A stretch of DNA of 11,561 nucleotides from an uncultured Chloroflexaceae bacterium (GTDB lineage: Bacteria > Chloroflexota > Chloroflexia > Chloroflexales > Chloroflexaceae), in assembly GCA_937141995.1 (NCBI GenBank), contig CAKZQX010000826.1, forward strand, positions 1 through 11,561. Direction: 5' to 3'. This document shows positions 1 to 8,560 of this stretch, one piece after another. The translations under genes and the position numbers were made by a program. The notes beneath the pieces were generated by a model, which searched no databases, was not told the origin of the DNA, and saw nothing but the letters and a program-made list of their open reading frames with translations. Each line of letters begins with the position of its first letter. Within the stretch, counting starts at the first letter, position 1.

Positions 1-44
1 CAACGCGCGCTGAGCTTGCCCAAAGCTCGTTTTATCGCGCCTTT

Positions 45-566
45 ATGCACGCTAACAGGATGCAGGGAACGGTCACAGTGTTCTTTTACTCGGATCGGAA
101 ACGGACTCGGGTCGAAGCGCTGGGCTTCCTGCTGGATTACCAACCGCCATGGGAGGGGGCAATCAAGGATGTGACACACTATACGCGCAGGCCACCCGAA
201 CAGGCAGTCACGGCGTTTCTGGACTTCTGGCAAAATGGGATGCGAATGCCTCCCGGTGAACAGATGCAGGAGATCAGCGATCAGGAAGCCAAAACGGTGT
301 TGCTGCAAGCATTACACCAGAACCGTGCGCTATCGATTCGGCTGCATAAGGATTTTGGCCCGATACGTGACCGGTTTCTTCGGCACATCCTCACCCTGCC
401 GGATGGTCCGGAAACACCCCGTCTGACCGTTGAGGAACTGGATGCATTGCAGACGCAGGGCACATCCAGCGAGTCGCTTCAGGCCAATGAACAGACCTTT
501 GGCTACCGAATACGGCTGGAAGATGGACAAGAGATACGTATGCTGCGCCCGCCGGATGATGAATAG
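45..566 (+). CDS. Hypothetical soluble protein, ~173 aa (5' end uncertain)
   Basis: I do not recognise this family and assign no function. The frame stays open for 173 codons from an ATG at 45 to a TAG at 564-566. The product looks soluble and charged, with no signal peptide or membrane segment. It starts with a predicted beta strand (VTVFFYS), has a helical, Glu/Gln-rich middle (about residues 50-110) and ends in an acidic tail (PPDDE). The start is unsure. A second ATG lies at 60, neither ATG has a convincing Shine-Dalgarno sequence, and the same frame has no stop back to the left edge of the window, so the true start may lie outside. The YheT-type hydrolase follows on the same strand after a short gap. 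I believe it is a real gene because the frame is long and has no better competitor here. Confidence 0.6.
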   Translation: MHANRMQGTVTVFFYSDRKRTRVEALGFLLDYQPPWEGAIKDVTHYTRRPPEQAVTAFLDFWQNGMRMPPGEQMQEISDQEAKTVLLQALHQNRALSIRLHKDFGPIRDRFLRHILTLPDGPETPRLTVEELDALQTQGTSSESLQANEQTFGYRIRLEDGQEIRMLRPPDDE

Positions 567-587
567 ATCAAGAGCCCTACACTGTAT

Positions 588-605
588 GCAGCACGGCTGC
601 TTTGT
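588..605 (+). terminator. Weak candidate terminator hairpin
   Basis: A perfect 5-bp stem (GCAGC at 588-592, GCTGC at 596-600) with a 3-nt loop is followed by TTTGT. It lies 21 bases downstream of the stop codon of the first gene, where a terminator would be expected. The short stem and poor T run make it weak. Confidence 0.25.
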
Positions 606-681
606 CATATTCGCGGACACGGTGTATGAAAAAACCCTGTGACGCGTCGTGTTCTCGTCATCAATGCTCAATTCTCACCCT

Positions 682-1647
682 ATGCCACTGATCAGTCACT
701 CAACCTACATCCCGCCGCCGCTCATGCGGAATGGACATCTACAAACGCTCTACCCGGTCCTCTTCCGCCGGGTACCGGGGATACGCTACGCGCGTGAGCG
801 TATCACCACGCCCGACGATGACTTCCTGGATCTCGACTGGGCGCGGGTTGAGGCTGACCGCGCAGTGATTGTGTTACATGGACTAGAGGGCAGTTCCAGC
901 CGACTGCATGTGCGCGGGATGGTTCGGGCGATCAACCGGCGCGGCTGGGATGCGTTGGCACTGAACCTGCGAGGTTGCAGCGGTGTGCCCAACCGGCAGG
1001 CGCGGGCCTACCACAGCGGTGCCACGGACGATCTGCAGACCGTGGTGGCGCATGTGCAGGCGCAGGCACGTTACCGGCAACTGGCGCTGGTGGGCTTCAG
1101 TCTGGGCGGCAATCTGCTGCTGAAATACCTGGGAGAACAGGGCGCGGCGCTGCCGGCGGCAATCATTCGTGCGGTCGCCATCTCGGTGCCGTGTGACCTG
1201 ACGGCGACATCACATAAGCTGGCGCAGTGGCAAAATCAGATCTATATGCGCTACTTTTTGCACTCACTGCGGGGCAAGCTCCGGCAGAAGCTAGATCTGC
1301 TCCAGCCGCATGTTACCCCCGCCGATCTCCGCCGTCTGCGCAGCTTCAAGGATTTTGACGATCTCTACACCGCGCCGTTTCACGGGTTTAGCTGCGCCGA
1401 GGACTACTGGACCCGCGCCGGTTGTACGCAGTTCATCACCGGTATTACCATTCCGACACTGCTGCTCAATGCCCGCGATGATCCCTTTCTCACCGGGGCA
1501 TGCTTTCCGGAGAAGCAAGCCGAACAGAGCCACTGCTTCTGGTTGGAGGCTCCCCGACATGGTGGGCATGTCGGCTTTGTGCGGGCCGGTGGGCCAGGCG
1601 AATACTGGCATGAGCAGCGGGTGGGTACATTTCTGGACATGCCGTGA
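682..1647 (+). CDS. YheT-family alpha/beta hydrolase
   Basis: Predicted cytoplasmic hydrolase of the YheT/UPF0017 (AB_hydrolase_4) family. The physiological substrate is unclear; relatives act on small esters. Numbered from the ATG at 682 (321 aa), the family signatures appear in order: RNGHLQT (16-22), the oxyanion region HGLEGS (66-71), RGCSGVPN (97-104), and the nucleophile elbow GFSLGG with Ser140. FDDLYTAPFHGF follows, then NARDDPF with Asp267, and HGGHVGF with His296. The triad Ser140/Asp267/His296 is complete and the length matches E. coli YheT (about 340 aa). I chose 682 because it puts about 15 residues before RNGHLQT, as in relatives. In-frame ATG at 664 and GTG at 649 would add 6 or 11 residues, and none of the three has a good Shine-Dalgarno sequence. 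No functional link to the neighbours is evident. Confidence 0.93.
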   Translation: MPLISHSTYIPPPLMRNGHLQTLYPVLFRRVPGIRYARERITTPDDDFLDLDWARVEADRAVIVLHGLEGSSSRLHVRGMVRAINRRGWDALALNLRGCSGVPNRQARAYHSGATDDLQTVVAHVQAQARYRQLALVGFSLGGNLLLKYLGEQGAALPAAIIRAVAISVPCDLTATSHKLAQWQNQIYMRYFLHSLRGKLRQKLDLLQPHVTPADLRRLRSFKDFDDLYTAPFHGFSCAEDYWTRAGCTQFITGITIPTLLLNARDDPFLTGACFPEKQAEQSHCFWLEAPRHGGHVGFVRAGGPGEYWHEQRVGTFLDMP

Positions 1648-1742
1648 GCCGCGTAAGTCGTGTAGATCATAAGTCTTTGGCCTGGAGCCGCGCTTGCAAC
1701 CGGCTACATTCCGGTCCATTCTGCATCTATCTGCGTACAGCC

Positions 1743-1751
1743 TGTTATAAT
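1743..1751 (+). promoter_or_regulatory. Extended -10 promoter upstream of treY
   Basis: The sequence TGTTATAAT holds a perfect TATAAT (1746-1751) preceded by TG at 1743-1744, one base away: a textbook extended -10 element. No good -35 box lies 16-19 bp upstream, which extended -10 promoters can tolerate. Transcription would start near 1758-1760 and give a leader of about 185 nt before the treY ATG. It is the best plus-strand promoter I see in the window. Confidence 0.6.
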
Positions 1752-1759
1752 AGAATGTG

Positions 1760-1908
1760 GCACACCGGATAGACTGATGATGGATGTGCAAAAACCGTTC
1801 GCGCAGCAGCGCAGGTAGTTGCGCTACCTGCAGCATGGCTGTGAGTCAGGACAGTCCGCAAGGCATTCAGAGGGAGTATCCCACGGGGAGTCCTTGCACG
1901 TAGTACGT
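1760..1908 (+). ncRNA. Candidate structured 5' leader RNA of treY
   Basis: Several nested pairings, read by eye, suggest a branched RNA. P1 joins 1784-1791 to 1894-1901 (8 bp, one G-U). P2 is a perfect 8-bp hairpin (1811-1818 with 1824-1831), extended by 1807-1810 with 1838-1841 across a 6-nt bulge. P3 joins 1849-1852 plus 1855-1857 to 1887-1893 (7 bp, 2-nt bulge) and abuts P1, so 1887-1901 forms one continuous paired strand. A small hairpin (GGG 1872-1874, CCC 1880-1882) sits inside P3. The 5' strand of P1 can instead pair upstream (1760-1764 with 1785-1789). An 11-nt inverted repeat lies at 1898-1908. It matches no riboswitch consensus I know, and no terminator or RBS-masking helix is obvious, so regulation is inferred. 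Confidence 0.4.
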
Positions 1909-1943
1909 AAGCAGGGGGACCACCACAGATATAGAGTGAAGAG

Positions 1944-4900
1944 ATGATAAGGTCAAATAAAAATCTAACTGCACCCACCGTTACCGCTATCGCCCAGGAA
2001 ATCCTGGATCAGCGCCGGATTCCCAGCGCAACCTATCGCATTCAGTTCAACAGCGATTTTACGTTTCAGGATGCGCAGGGAATCATTCCATACCTGCATG
2101 ACCTGGGGATCAGCGACTGTTATGCATCGCCGTTACTGAAACCGCGCGTGACCAGCAGCCACGGCTATGACATTACCGATCATGGAGAACTGAACCCGGC
2201 CCTTGGCGGCGAAGAGGCGTTCGAGGCCTTCTCGGCGGATCTGCGTGCGCGGCAGATGGGCCTGATTTTCGACACGGTGCCCAACCATATGGGCATCGGC
2301 GATGTAACCAACGTCTGGTGGATGGATGTACTGGAGAATGGCCCCAGTTCGATCTATGCCTCCTATTTCGATATCGACTGGCACCCGGTCAAGCCGGAAC
2401 TGGAGAACCAGGTACTCCTGCCGATCCTGGGCGACCAGTACGGCAATATCCTGGAGAGCGGTCAACTCAAGCTGGTGTATGAGGATGGCTCATTTTTTGT
2501 CTACTACTATGAGCATAAGCTGCCCATCGCGCCGGGAACCTACAGCGGCATCCTGAGCTATAAGCTGGAGGATCTGGTTGAGCAACTGGGTGAGGTTGAC
2601 GAGAATGTGCTGGAACTACAGAGTATTCTGACGGCCATTAGCTATCTTCCACCGCGTACCGAGACGGCCATCGAGCGTATCGCCGAGCGCAACCGCGAGA
2701 AAGAGGTCATCAAGCGGCGTATTTCTACGCTCTACGACAGCAGTTCGGACATCCGGGAGGCGCTGAATGCATCGGTGCGAGCGTACAACGGCACCGTGGG
2801 TGATCCGCCCAGCTTTGACCTGCTCGATCAGTTGATCCGCGACCAGGCCTACCGACTGGCGTTCTGGCGGGTGGCTGCCGAGGAGATCAACTATCGCCGC
2901 TTCTTCGACATCAACGACCTGGCAGCGATCCGGGTCGAGTTGCCCGAAGTTTTCCACGCGACGCACCATCTGATCTTTCGCTATCTGGCCGAGGATAAAG
3001 CCACCGGCCTGCGCGTTGATCATCCGGATGGGCTGTGGGATCCGCCGAGCTACTTCCGGCAACTGCAAGAGAGCTATGTCCTCTACAAAGTCCGCGCATT
3101 CCTGGAGCAAGAAGAGATCGAGGAAGAAGAGCAACTGGCGCAGGAAGTCGCCGGGTGGATTACCGAGCAGTTCAAGCGAAACAAGACTGCCGCCAACCCC
3201 TGGCCGCTCTATGTCGTCGCTGAGAAGATTCTCTCCGAGGGTGAGTCACTACCGCTGGACTGGGCCGTGGCCGGAACGACCGGCTATGACTTTCTCAATG
3301 CGGTAAACGGCATTTTTGTCGATAGTAACAACCGGCGCGCGTTCGACCGGATCTACAACAACTTTACCGGCAATCCGGTCAATTTTAACAACCTGGTTAA
3401 TTCGACCAAGAAGATGATCATGCTGGTGTCACTGGCGAGTGAAACCTCGGAACTCAGCTATCAACTGGAGCGGATTGCCGAGCACAACCGCCGCTACCGC
3501 GACTTCACGCTCAACAGCCTGACGTTTGCCATTCGTGAAGTCATCGCCGGGTTGTCGGTCTACCGTACCTATATCAACGGCACCGACGGCGTGGCGCGCT
3601 GGGACCAGAAGTACATCGAAGCCGCCGTGAAGGAAGCCCAGAAGCGTAACCCGCGCACCGCCGAGGCGATCTTCAACTTTATCCGCGATACGCTGACGCT
3701 GCGGAATATTGAGGATTTTGAGGCAGAGGATCAGACCCGCCTGCTCGACTTTGTAATGAAGTTCCAGCAGATCACCGGGCCGGTGATGGCGAAGGGCGTT
3801 GAGGATACGGCCTTCTACCTCTACAATCGACTGGTTTCACTCAACGAGGTTGGCGGCCACCCGACCCACTTTGGCTACACAATTAACGCCTTTCACAAAC
3901 AGAATAGCGATACTTGCCGACGCTGGCCGCATGCGCTGCTGACCTCATCGACCCACGATACCAAGCGGAGCGAAGATGTGCGCGCCCGCATCAATGTCCT
4001 GTCGGAGATTCCGGAGGAGTGGCGTACTGCGCTGACCCGCTGGAGCCGCCACAATGCTTCCAAACGAACGAAGGCCGAGGGCGAAGCCGCCCCCGACCGC
4101 AACGACGAGTATCTGCTCTACCAGACACTGATCGGCGCGTGGCCGAATGAGCTATCCACGCCCGAAGAGTTTGCCCGCTTCCGCGACCGCATCGTGGCCT
4201 ATATGCAGAAGGCGACTAAGGAGGCCAAATTTCATACCAGTTGGGTTAATCCCAATGAAGAGTATGACGCCGCTGTACAGAACTTTGTCCAGCGCGTCCT
4301 CTCCGATGATCGCAAGAGTCCCTTCTTGAAGGACATCCAGACATTCCAGCGGCGTATCAACTTTTACGGGCAGTTTAACTCGCTGGCGCAGACGCTGATC
4401 AAGCTGACCGCCCCCGGTGTTCCGGATATCTACCAGGGCTGCGAACTCTGGGACTATAGCCTGGTCGATCCGGACAATCGCCGCCCGGTTGATTATGACC
4501 TGCGCCGCTCCCTGCTGGCCGATCTGAAGCAGCGCATTGAGCAGAGCGACTCAAATCTGGTGCCGCTGGTGCGGGAACTGCTCGACACCAGTCAGGATGG
4601 GCGCGTCAAGCTCTACCTGATCTATCGCACGCTGCACTATCGCCGCGCCCATGAGCAACTCTTCACCGATGGGGATTACCAGCCGATTGAAGCTAACGGC
4701 GACAAACAGGAGCATGTCGTTGCCTTCAGCCGCACCCATGGCGAAGAGTCCTTCCTGGTTGTTGCGCCACGCCTGTTTGTGCGGCTGACCAACGGCAATG
4801 ATCAAATGCCCCTGGGCAAGCGCACCTGGACCGATACCTGGATTTCGCTCGAACATGATCAGCCCGGTCAGCAGTATCGCAATCTCTTCACCGGAGAACA

Positions 4901-4994
4901 GATCACCGTGAGTGACTATGACGGCACGCCGGGATTGCCGCTGGCATCAATTTGTGCGCACTTCCCGGTTGCCTTGATCGAGCGCGTACGGTAG
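1944..4994 (+). CDS. treY: Maltooligosyltrehalose synthase (TreY)
   Basis: (1->4)-alpha-D-glucan 1-alpha-D-glucosylmutase (EC 5.4.99.15, GH13 family). In the cytoplasm it turns the reducing-end alpha-1,4 bond of a maltodextrin into an alpha,alpha-1,1 bond, after which TreZ releases trehalose. The 1016-aa product starts with the TreY signature [14 protein letters not shown] (28-41), then [17 protein letters not shown] (60-76) and GH13 region I DTVPNHMG (110-117). GLRVDHPDG supplies nucleophile Asp359, VVAEKIL supplies acid/base Glu427, and [10 protein letters not shown] supplies Asp672. [14 protein letters not shown] (612-625) and [27 protein letters not shown] (824-850) are further TreY hallmarks. 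All catalytic residues are present. It is longer than actinobacterial or archaeal TreY (about 720-770 aa). The ATG at 1944 follows AGAG at 1933-1936. TreZ and TreX are not in the window; expression probably comes from the promoter at 1743. Confidence 0.97.
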   Translation: MIRSNKNLTAPTVTAIAQEILDQRRIPSATYRIQFNSDFTFQDAQGIIPYLHDLGISDCYASPLLKPRVTSSHGYDITDHGELNPALGGEEAFEAFSADLRARQMGLIFDTVPNHMGIGDVTNVWWMDVLENGPSSIYASYFDIDWHPVKPELENQVLLPILGDQYGNILESGQLKLVYEDGSFFVYYYEHKLPIAPGTYSGILSYKLEDLVEQLGEVDENVLELQSILTAISYLPPRTETAIERIAERNREKEVIKRRISTLYDSSSDIREALNASVRAYNGTVGDPPSFDLLDQLIRDQAYRLAFWRVAAEEINYRRFFDINDLAAIRVELPEVFHATHHLIFRYLAEDKATGLRVDHPDGLWDPPSYFRQLQESYVLYKVRAFLEQEEIEEEEQLAQEVAGWITEQFKRNKTAANPWPLYVVAEKILSEGESLPLDWAVAGTTGYDFLNAVNGIFVDSNNRRAFDRIYNNFTGNPVNFNNLVNSTKKMIMLVSLASETSELSYQLERIAEHNRRYRDFTLNSLTFAIREVIAGLSVYRTYINGTDGVARWDQKYIEAAVKEAQKRNPRTAEAIFNFIRDTLTLRNIEDFEAEDQTRLLDFVMKFQQITGPVMAKGVEDTAFYLYNRLVSLNEVGGHPTHFGYTINAFHKQNSDTCRRWPHALLTSSTHDTKRSEDVRARINVLSEIPEEWRTALTRWSRHNASKRTKAEGEAAPDRNDEYLLYQTLIGAWPNELSTPEEFARFRDRIVAYMQKATKEAKFHTSWVNPNEEYDAAVQNFVQRVLSDDRKSPFLKDIQTFQRRINFYGQFNSLAQTLIKLTAPGVPDIYQGCELWDYSLVDPDNRRPVDYDLRRSLLADLKQRIEQSDSNLVPLVRELLDTSQDGRVKLYLIYRTLHYRRAHEQLFTDGDYQPIEANGDKQEHVVAFSRTHGEESFLVVAPRLFVRLTNGNDQMPLGKRTWTDTWISLEHDQPGQQYRNLFTGEQITVSDYDGTPGLPLASICAHFPVALIERVR

Positions 4995-4995
4995 A

Positions 4996-5017
4996 GGGTT
5001 GGGGAGTGGGGATGGGG
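4996..5017 (+). other. G-quadruplex motif just after the treY stop
   Basis: Four G runs with loops of 2-3 nt (GGG TT GGGG AGT GGGG AT GGGG) begin one base after the treY stop codon. They meet the standard G3+N1-7 rule on the coding strand, so both DNA and the mRNA 3' end could form a quadruplex. It sits directly before the 74-bp repeat and may belong with that element. Confidence 0.6.
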
Positions 5018-5025
5018 AATGGTAG

Positions 5026-5099
5026 GGACGCGCTTCTGCGCGTCCACATTCCTTCCGGATGCTGAAAATGTCTTCCGGGACAGGCACGGCAACCTGTTC
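5026..5099 (+). repeat. 74-bp two-hairpin interspersed repeat, copy 1
   Basis: The element starts with a perfect 8-bp hairpin (5026-5033 with 5038-5045, loop TTCT). A spacer of about 31 nt follows, and it ends with a second hairpin (ACAGG 5080-5084 with CCTGT 5093-5097, extended by G-T and G-C pairs out to 5078/5099). A diverged inverted copy lies at 8546-8619. The first hairpin has no T run after it, so it is a poor intrinsic terminator, although it sits where one could serve treY. Confidence 0.7.
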
Positions 5100-5144
5100 G
5101 TAAGTATACGAGTTACGAGGTGCGATCTGTTCCGGTCTGGTACG

Positions 5145-5163
5145 GAAACCGAAAGCTGGTTTC
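5145..5163 (+). other. Hairpin in the presumed mannosidase leader
   Basis: A perfect 6-bp inverted repeat (GAAACC at 5145-5150, GGTTTC at 5158-5163, 7-nt loop) lies in the stretch before the favoured TTG start. It agrees with this stretch being untranslated, but one short hairpin proves little. I see no strong promoter in 5100-5236. Confidence 0.3.
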
Positions 5164-5236
5164 GCCTGCGGCAGCACGATACTTTTTCTCTTTTTCCACC
5201 CAAAACAGTCCGTACCTGAAAGGCAGAGAATTTCCT

Positions 5237-8200
5237 TTGTATTTCACATACGAGAAACTCAAACTACACATACCCGAAATACGCGCCGCCGCCATACGGG
5301 CCGCCCGGTCCATCGCCGATGTAAGCACCTGTCCCGCGCCCGGTCCACCACATGCCGGCGCAATGGCCCCACCCCCCGCCGCCGCTGATCCGGCATGGCG
5401 ACCACTGCACCCGGGGGACCGCTGGGGCGGCGCGCCGGGTGCCGATCCGGATGTGCCGCCGCGTCGCCTGGACTGGAATATTCCCGCCGACGGCGGCAGT
5501 ACCCACTGGCTGCGCGCCACGCTATGCATTCCCGCTGAGTGGCAAGATCAGCCGGTCTGGCTAAACCTGGCCGGGGCGGGCCAGGCGCATGCCGGTCTTG
5601 AAGCGATTGTTTACCTTGACGACGCGGCCCTGGCCGGGATTGATGATTATCACCGCAGTGTGCGCTTACCGCCGACAGCCCACACCGGCACCCACGAACT
5701 CCTTTTCCGCTGCGCCCTGCCCTTCCCGCAGCCCTTCGGCGGCCTCAGCCTGCAACTCCGCGATGAACGGATTGCCCAACTGGGGCAAATGCTGCATACG
5801 CTGCTTGACGCCGTTGTAACCTATCCGGAACATGATCCGTTTCGCCATGCGCTGCTGGAGCAGCTTAACGCCGCCTACAACACGCTGGATCTGCGTGCGG
5901 GCCGGCAGAGTGCCGCCTGCGCCGCTTCCGCCTATGCCGCGCTGGCCCAACTCCGGCAGTGGCTCAACGATAACGTGCCGACAGCGACGGATAGCGCACT
6001 GCAACCGAAACTGCTTGCCACCGGCCATGCTCACCTGGATGTCGCCTGGCTCTGGCCGCTCTGGCGCACCCGGCAGAAGGTCGCACACACCGTTGCCACG
6101 GCGCTCCACCTGATGGAGCGTTACCCCGACTACCACTTCAGCATGAGCCAGCCGCAGGTCTACGCCTATCTCAAACAGGACGACCCGGCGCTCTACGCCC
6201 GCCTCAAGCAGCGCGTCGCCGAGGGCCGCTTTGAGCCGGTCGGGATGATGTGGCTGGAAACCGATTGTAATATCCCCAGCGGCGAGTCACTGGTACGCCA
6301 ACTGCTCTTTGGAGCACGCTTCTTTGCCGAAGAGTTTGGCATGCAGAACCATATCGTCTGGCTGCCGGATGTCTTCGGCTACAGCGCCGCGCTGCCGCAA
6401 CTAATGCGCAGTTGTGGAATTGACTGTTTTGTCACTACCAAAATAAGCTGGAACCAGTTCAACCGGATGCCGTACGATACCTTTCGCTGGCGCGGGATCG
6501 ATGGCAGCGAAGTGCTGGCCCACTTTATCACCGCGTCCGATCAGCCGGTGCGCCATCCCAGCGAGCCCCAGGACTACACCTATGTCGGGCGGATGACGGC
6601 GCGCGAAGTGACCGGCACCTGGAACCACTACCGCCAGCAGGCCATCAATAACGAATTGCTCTATATTTATGGCTGGGGCGATGGCGGCGGCGGCCCAACC
6701 GTGGAGATGCTGGAGGCACAACAGATCCTGGCGGCGCTGCCACGGCTGCCGCACGTTCGACCGGGGCGTGTCGATCACTACTTCGAGCGGCTCTACCGGC
6801 GCATCTGGCCTGATCCGCGTCTGCCGGTCTGGGTGGGTGAACTCTACCTGGAGTACCATCGCGGCACCTACACCAGCCAGGGTCGCACGAAGCAGGCCAA
6901 CCGGACGGCGGAACTGCTCTACCGCGAGGCCGAGTGGCTGAATGCCTGGGCGGTTACGCTGGGAGCGGAGAATCAGCAGGCGGCGCTGAATGCGGGCCGG
7001 CAACTGATCCTGCTGAACCAGTTTCACGACATTCTGCCCGGCAGCAGTATTGCCCAGGTCTACACCGACAGCCATGCCGACTATGCCGAGGTGGAGCGCA
7101 TTGGCCGGCAGGTCATTAGCAGCGCCATCACGCATATTCTACGCCGGCAGCCGTCGCTCGCGCCCACTCCAGCAGATACCGCGCCCGCCAACGCGCTGCT
7201 GGTCTTCAACAGCCTGCCCTGGAAGCGCCGCGATGTTGCGCGCATCGCGCTGCCACCCGACGGCAAATCACCACAGCCCACCAGCGCCGACAACACCCCA
7301 CTGCCGACCCAGATGATCGAAACGCTTGCAGGACAGCGGCAACTTCTGTGCGAAATCAGTGTGCCCGCCTATGGCTTCACGCGTACGGACTGCCGGGCTG
7401 CGGACAACAATGCCAGGAAGGTACCCGCCGGCGGAAGCACCACCCTCACGGCGCAACCGGCTATCCTCGCTAACGACGAGATCCGCCTGGAACTGGATGA
7501 TCGGGGCGAAATCGTCTCGCTGTACGACCGGCGCTATGATCGGGAAATCATCGCCCCCGGCACAACCGGCAACCAGCTTGTGGCCTACGAGGATCGCCCA
7601 CTCAAGTGGGATGCCTGGGATATCGATCCGTTTTATTTGGAGAAGCCCTACCCGGTACATGACATCCTGGACTGGCGCGTGGTCGAGACGGGACCGCTAC
7701 GCGCCGCCATCGAGATGACGCGACGCATCGGGCAGAGCCGGATCAGACAGCGCATCTGCCTGTGGCATAATCAGCAGCGCATTGACTTTCTGACCGAGGT
7801 TGACTGGCAGGAGCGGCAGACGCTGCTGCGCACACTCTTTCCCCTGCAGATCAATGCCGCTCGCGCCACCTGCGAGATCCAGTTTGGCGCGGTGGAACGG
7901 CCCACCCACCGCAACACCAGTTGGGACCAGGCACGCTTCGAGGTCTGCGCGCACCGCTGGGTAGACCTGAGCGAGGGCGACTATGGCGTGGCGCTCCTCA
8001 ACGATGGCAAATACGGCCACAGCCTGTACCACAACACGCTGGGCCTCTCGCTGCTCAAGGGCGCGATTCATCCCGACCCGGATGCCGACCGGGGCGTGCA
8101 TCGCTTCACCTACAGCCTGCTGCCGCACCCCGGCGACTGGCGCACAGGTCAGGTTGTGCGCCGGGCCTATGCGCTGAATGTGCCACTCCGCACCATTATG

Positions 8201-8560
8201 ACCGGCAACAGCGCACCGCTCCTCAACGGAGCGCGGGACCAGACCGCACCGGATCAACGTGTCTCATTTGTCAACACATCCACAGATCATATTGTTGTCG
8301 AAACGATCAAGTCGGCTGAAGATGGGGATGGATTAATTGTCCGGCTGTATGAAGCGCATAACCAGCGCGGGCCGGTACGCCTGGTGTTTGGGCAACCGCT
8401 TGCCGGCGCTATCGAAGTAGATCTGCTGGAGCGTCCGGTTGGCCCGGTAGACGTATCGGGGCACCAGGTTCGCTTCGATATACGTCCGTTTGAGGTTAAA
8501 ACGCTGCGGGTGCGTTTTGGGGAAAGGGACAGAGGGCAAAACAAAGGACAGGCCCAGTAG
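5237..8560 (+). CDS. Alpha-mannosidase, glycoside hydrolase family 38
   Basis: Class II alpha-mannosidase (EC 3.2.1.24): a zinc-dependent retaining enzyme that removes alpha-mannose from glycans or mannosides. Numbered from the TTG at 5237 (1107 aa), GHAHLDVAWLW gives zinc ligands His266 and Asp268, WLPDVFGYS gives nucleophile/ligand Asp378, and NQFHDILPGSS gives ligand His597. Order: N-terminal beta region (1-225), catalytic barrel (about 258-530), middle helical domain with WVGELYLEYHRGTYTSQGRTK (532-552), then the C-terminal beta domains. The length fits the Ams1/cytosolic ManC group. No signal peptide is visible, so it is probably cytoplasmic. The frame is open back to a GTG at 5120, but residues before 5237 look non-coding, whereas M-YFTYEKLKLHIPEIRAA resembles the family's usual N-terminus. 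A Pro/Ala-rich stretch lies at residues 31-57. The stop codon and last four residues (GQAQ) fall inside repeat copy 2. No sugar transporter is nearby. Confidence 0.94.
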   Translation: MYFTYEKLKLHIPEIRAAAIRAARSIADVSTCPAPGPPHAGAMAPPPAAADPAWRPLHPGDRWGGAPGADPDVPPRRLDWNIPADGGSTHWLRATLCIPAEWQDQPVWLNLAGAGQAHAGLEAIVYLDDAALAGIDDYHRSVRLPPTAHTGTHELLFRCALPFPQPFGGLSLQLRDERIAQLGQMLHTLLDAVVTYPEHDPFRHALLEQLNAAYNTLDLRAGRQSAACAASAYAALAQLRQWLNDNVPTATDSALQPKLLATGHAHLDVAWLWPLWRTRQKVAHTVATALHLMERYPDYHFSMSQPQVYAYLKQDDPALYARLKQRVAEGRFEPVGMMWLETDCNIPSGESLVRQLLFGARFFAEEFGMQNHIVWLPDVFGYSAALPQLMRSCGIDCFVTTKISWNQFNRMPYDTFRWRGIDGSEVLAHFITASDQPVRHPSEPQDYTYVGRMTAREVTGTWNHYRQQAINNELLYIYGWGDGGGGPTVEMLEAQQILAALPRLPHVRPGRVDHYFERLYRRIWPDPRLPVWVGELYLEYHRGTYTSQGRTKQANRTAELLYREAEWLNAWAVTLGAENQQAALNAGRQLILLNQFHDILPGSSIAQVYTDSHADYAEVERIGRQVISSAITHILRRQPSLAPTPADTAPANALLVFNSLPWKRRDVARIALPPDGKSPQPTSADNTPLPTQMIETLAGQRQLLCEISVPAYGFTRTDCRAADNNARKVPAGGSTTLTAQPAILANDEIRLELDDRGEIVSLYDRRYDREIIAPGTTGNQLVAYEDRPLKWDAWDIDPFYLEKPYPVHDILDWRVVETGPLRAAIEMTRRIGQSRIRQRICLWHNQQRIDFLTEVDWQERQTLLRTLFPLQINAARATCEIQFGAVERPTHRNTSWDQARFEVCAHRWVDLSEGDYGVALLNDGKYGHSLYHNTLGLSLLKGAIHPDPDADRGVHRFTYSLLPHPGDWRTGQVVRRAYALNVPLRTIMTGNSAPLLNGARDQTAPDQRVSFVNTSTDHIVVETIKSAEDGDGLIVRLYEAHNQRGPVRLVFGQPLAGAIEVDLLERPVGPVDVSGHQVRFDIRPFEVKTLRVRFGERDRGQNKGQAQ

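Noticed and set aside
1771..1800. CTGATGA at 1774-1780 resembles the hammerhead ribozyme core.
   Set aside because: No following stem II plus GAAA box and no matching cleavage-site strand can be laid out; a 7-nt match is expected by chance.
1291..1836. Long minus-strand open frame (181 codons) opposite the hydrolase gene.
   Set aside because: It lies antisense to the conserved YheT coding sequence for most of its length and has no recognisable motif.
1841..1900. Possible SRP RNA or 6S RNA in the treY leader, because of GTCAGGAC and AGTCCGCAAGG.
   Set aside because: The conserved SRP tetraloop and asymmetric loop sequence is absent, and the fold is branched rather than the long rod with a central bubble expected for 6S RNA.
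1910..1927. AGGGGGACCACCAC looks a little like the T-box bulge consensus.
   Set aside because: Needs several mismatches, no terminator or specifier stem is apparent, and treY is not an aminoacyl-tRNA or amino-acid gene.
5026..5045. Perfect GC hairpin after treY as a Rho-independent terminator.
   Set aside because: It is not followed by a T run and recurs at 8600-8619, so it is better described as part of a repeat element.
6401..7135. Minus-strand open frame of 244 codons within the mannosidase gene.
   Set aside because: It is fully antisense to conserved GH38 motifs, and its composition (Gln/Val/Leu with scattered Pro) is typical of the reverse frame of a GC-rich gene.
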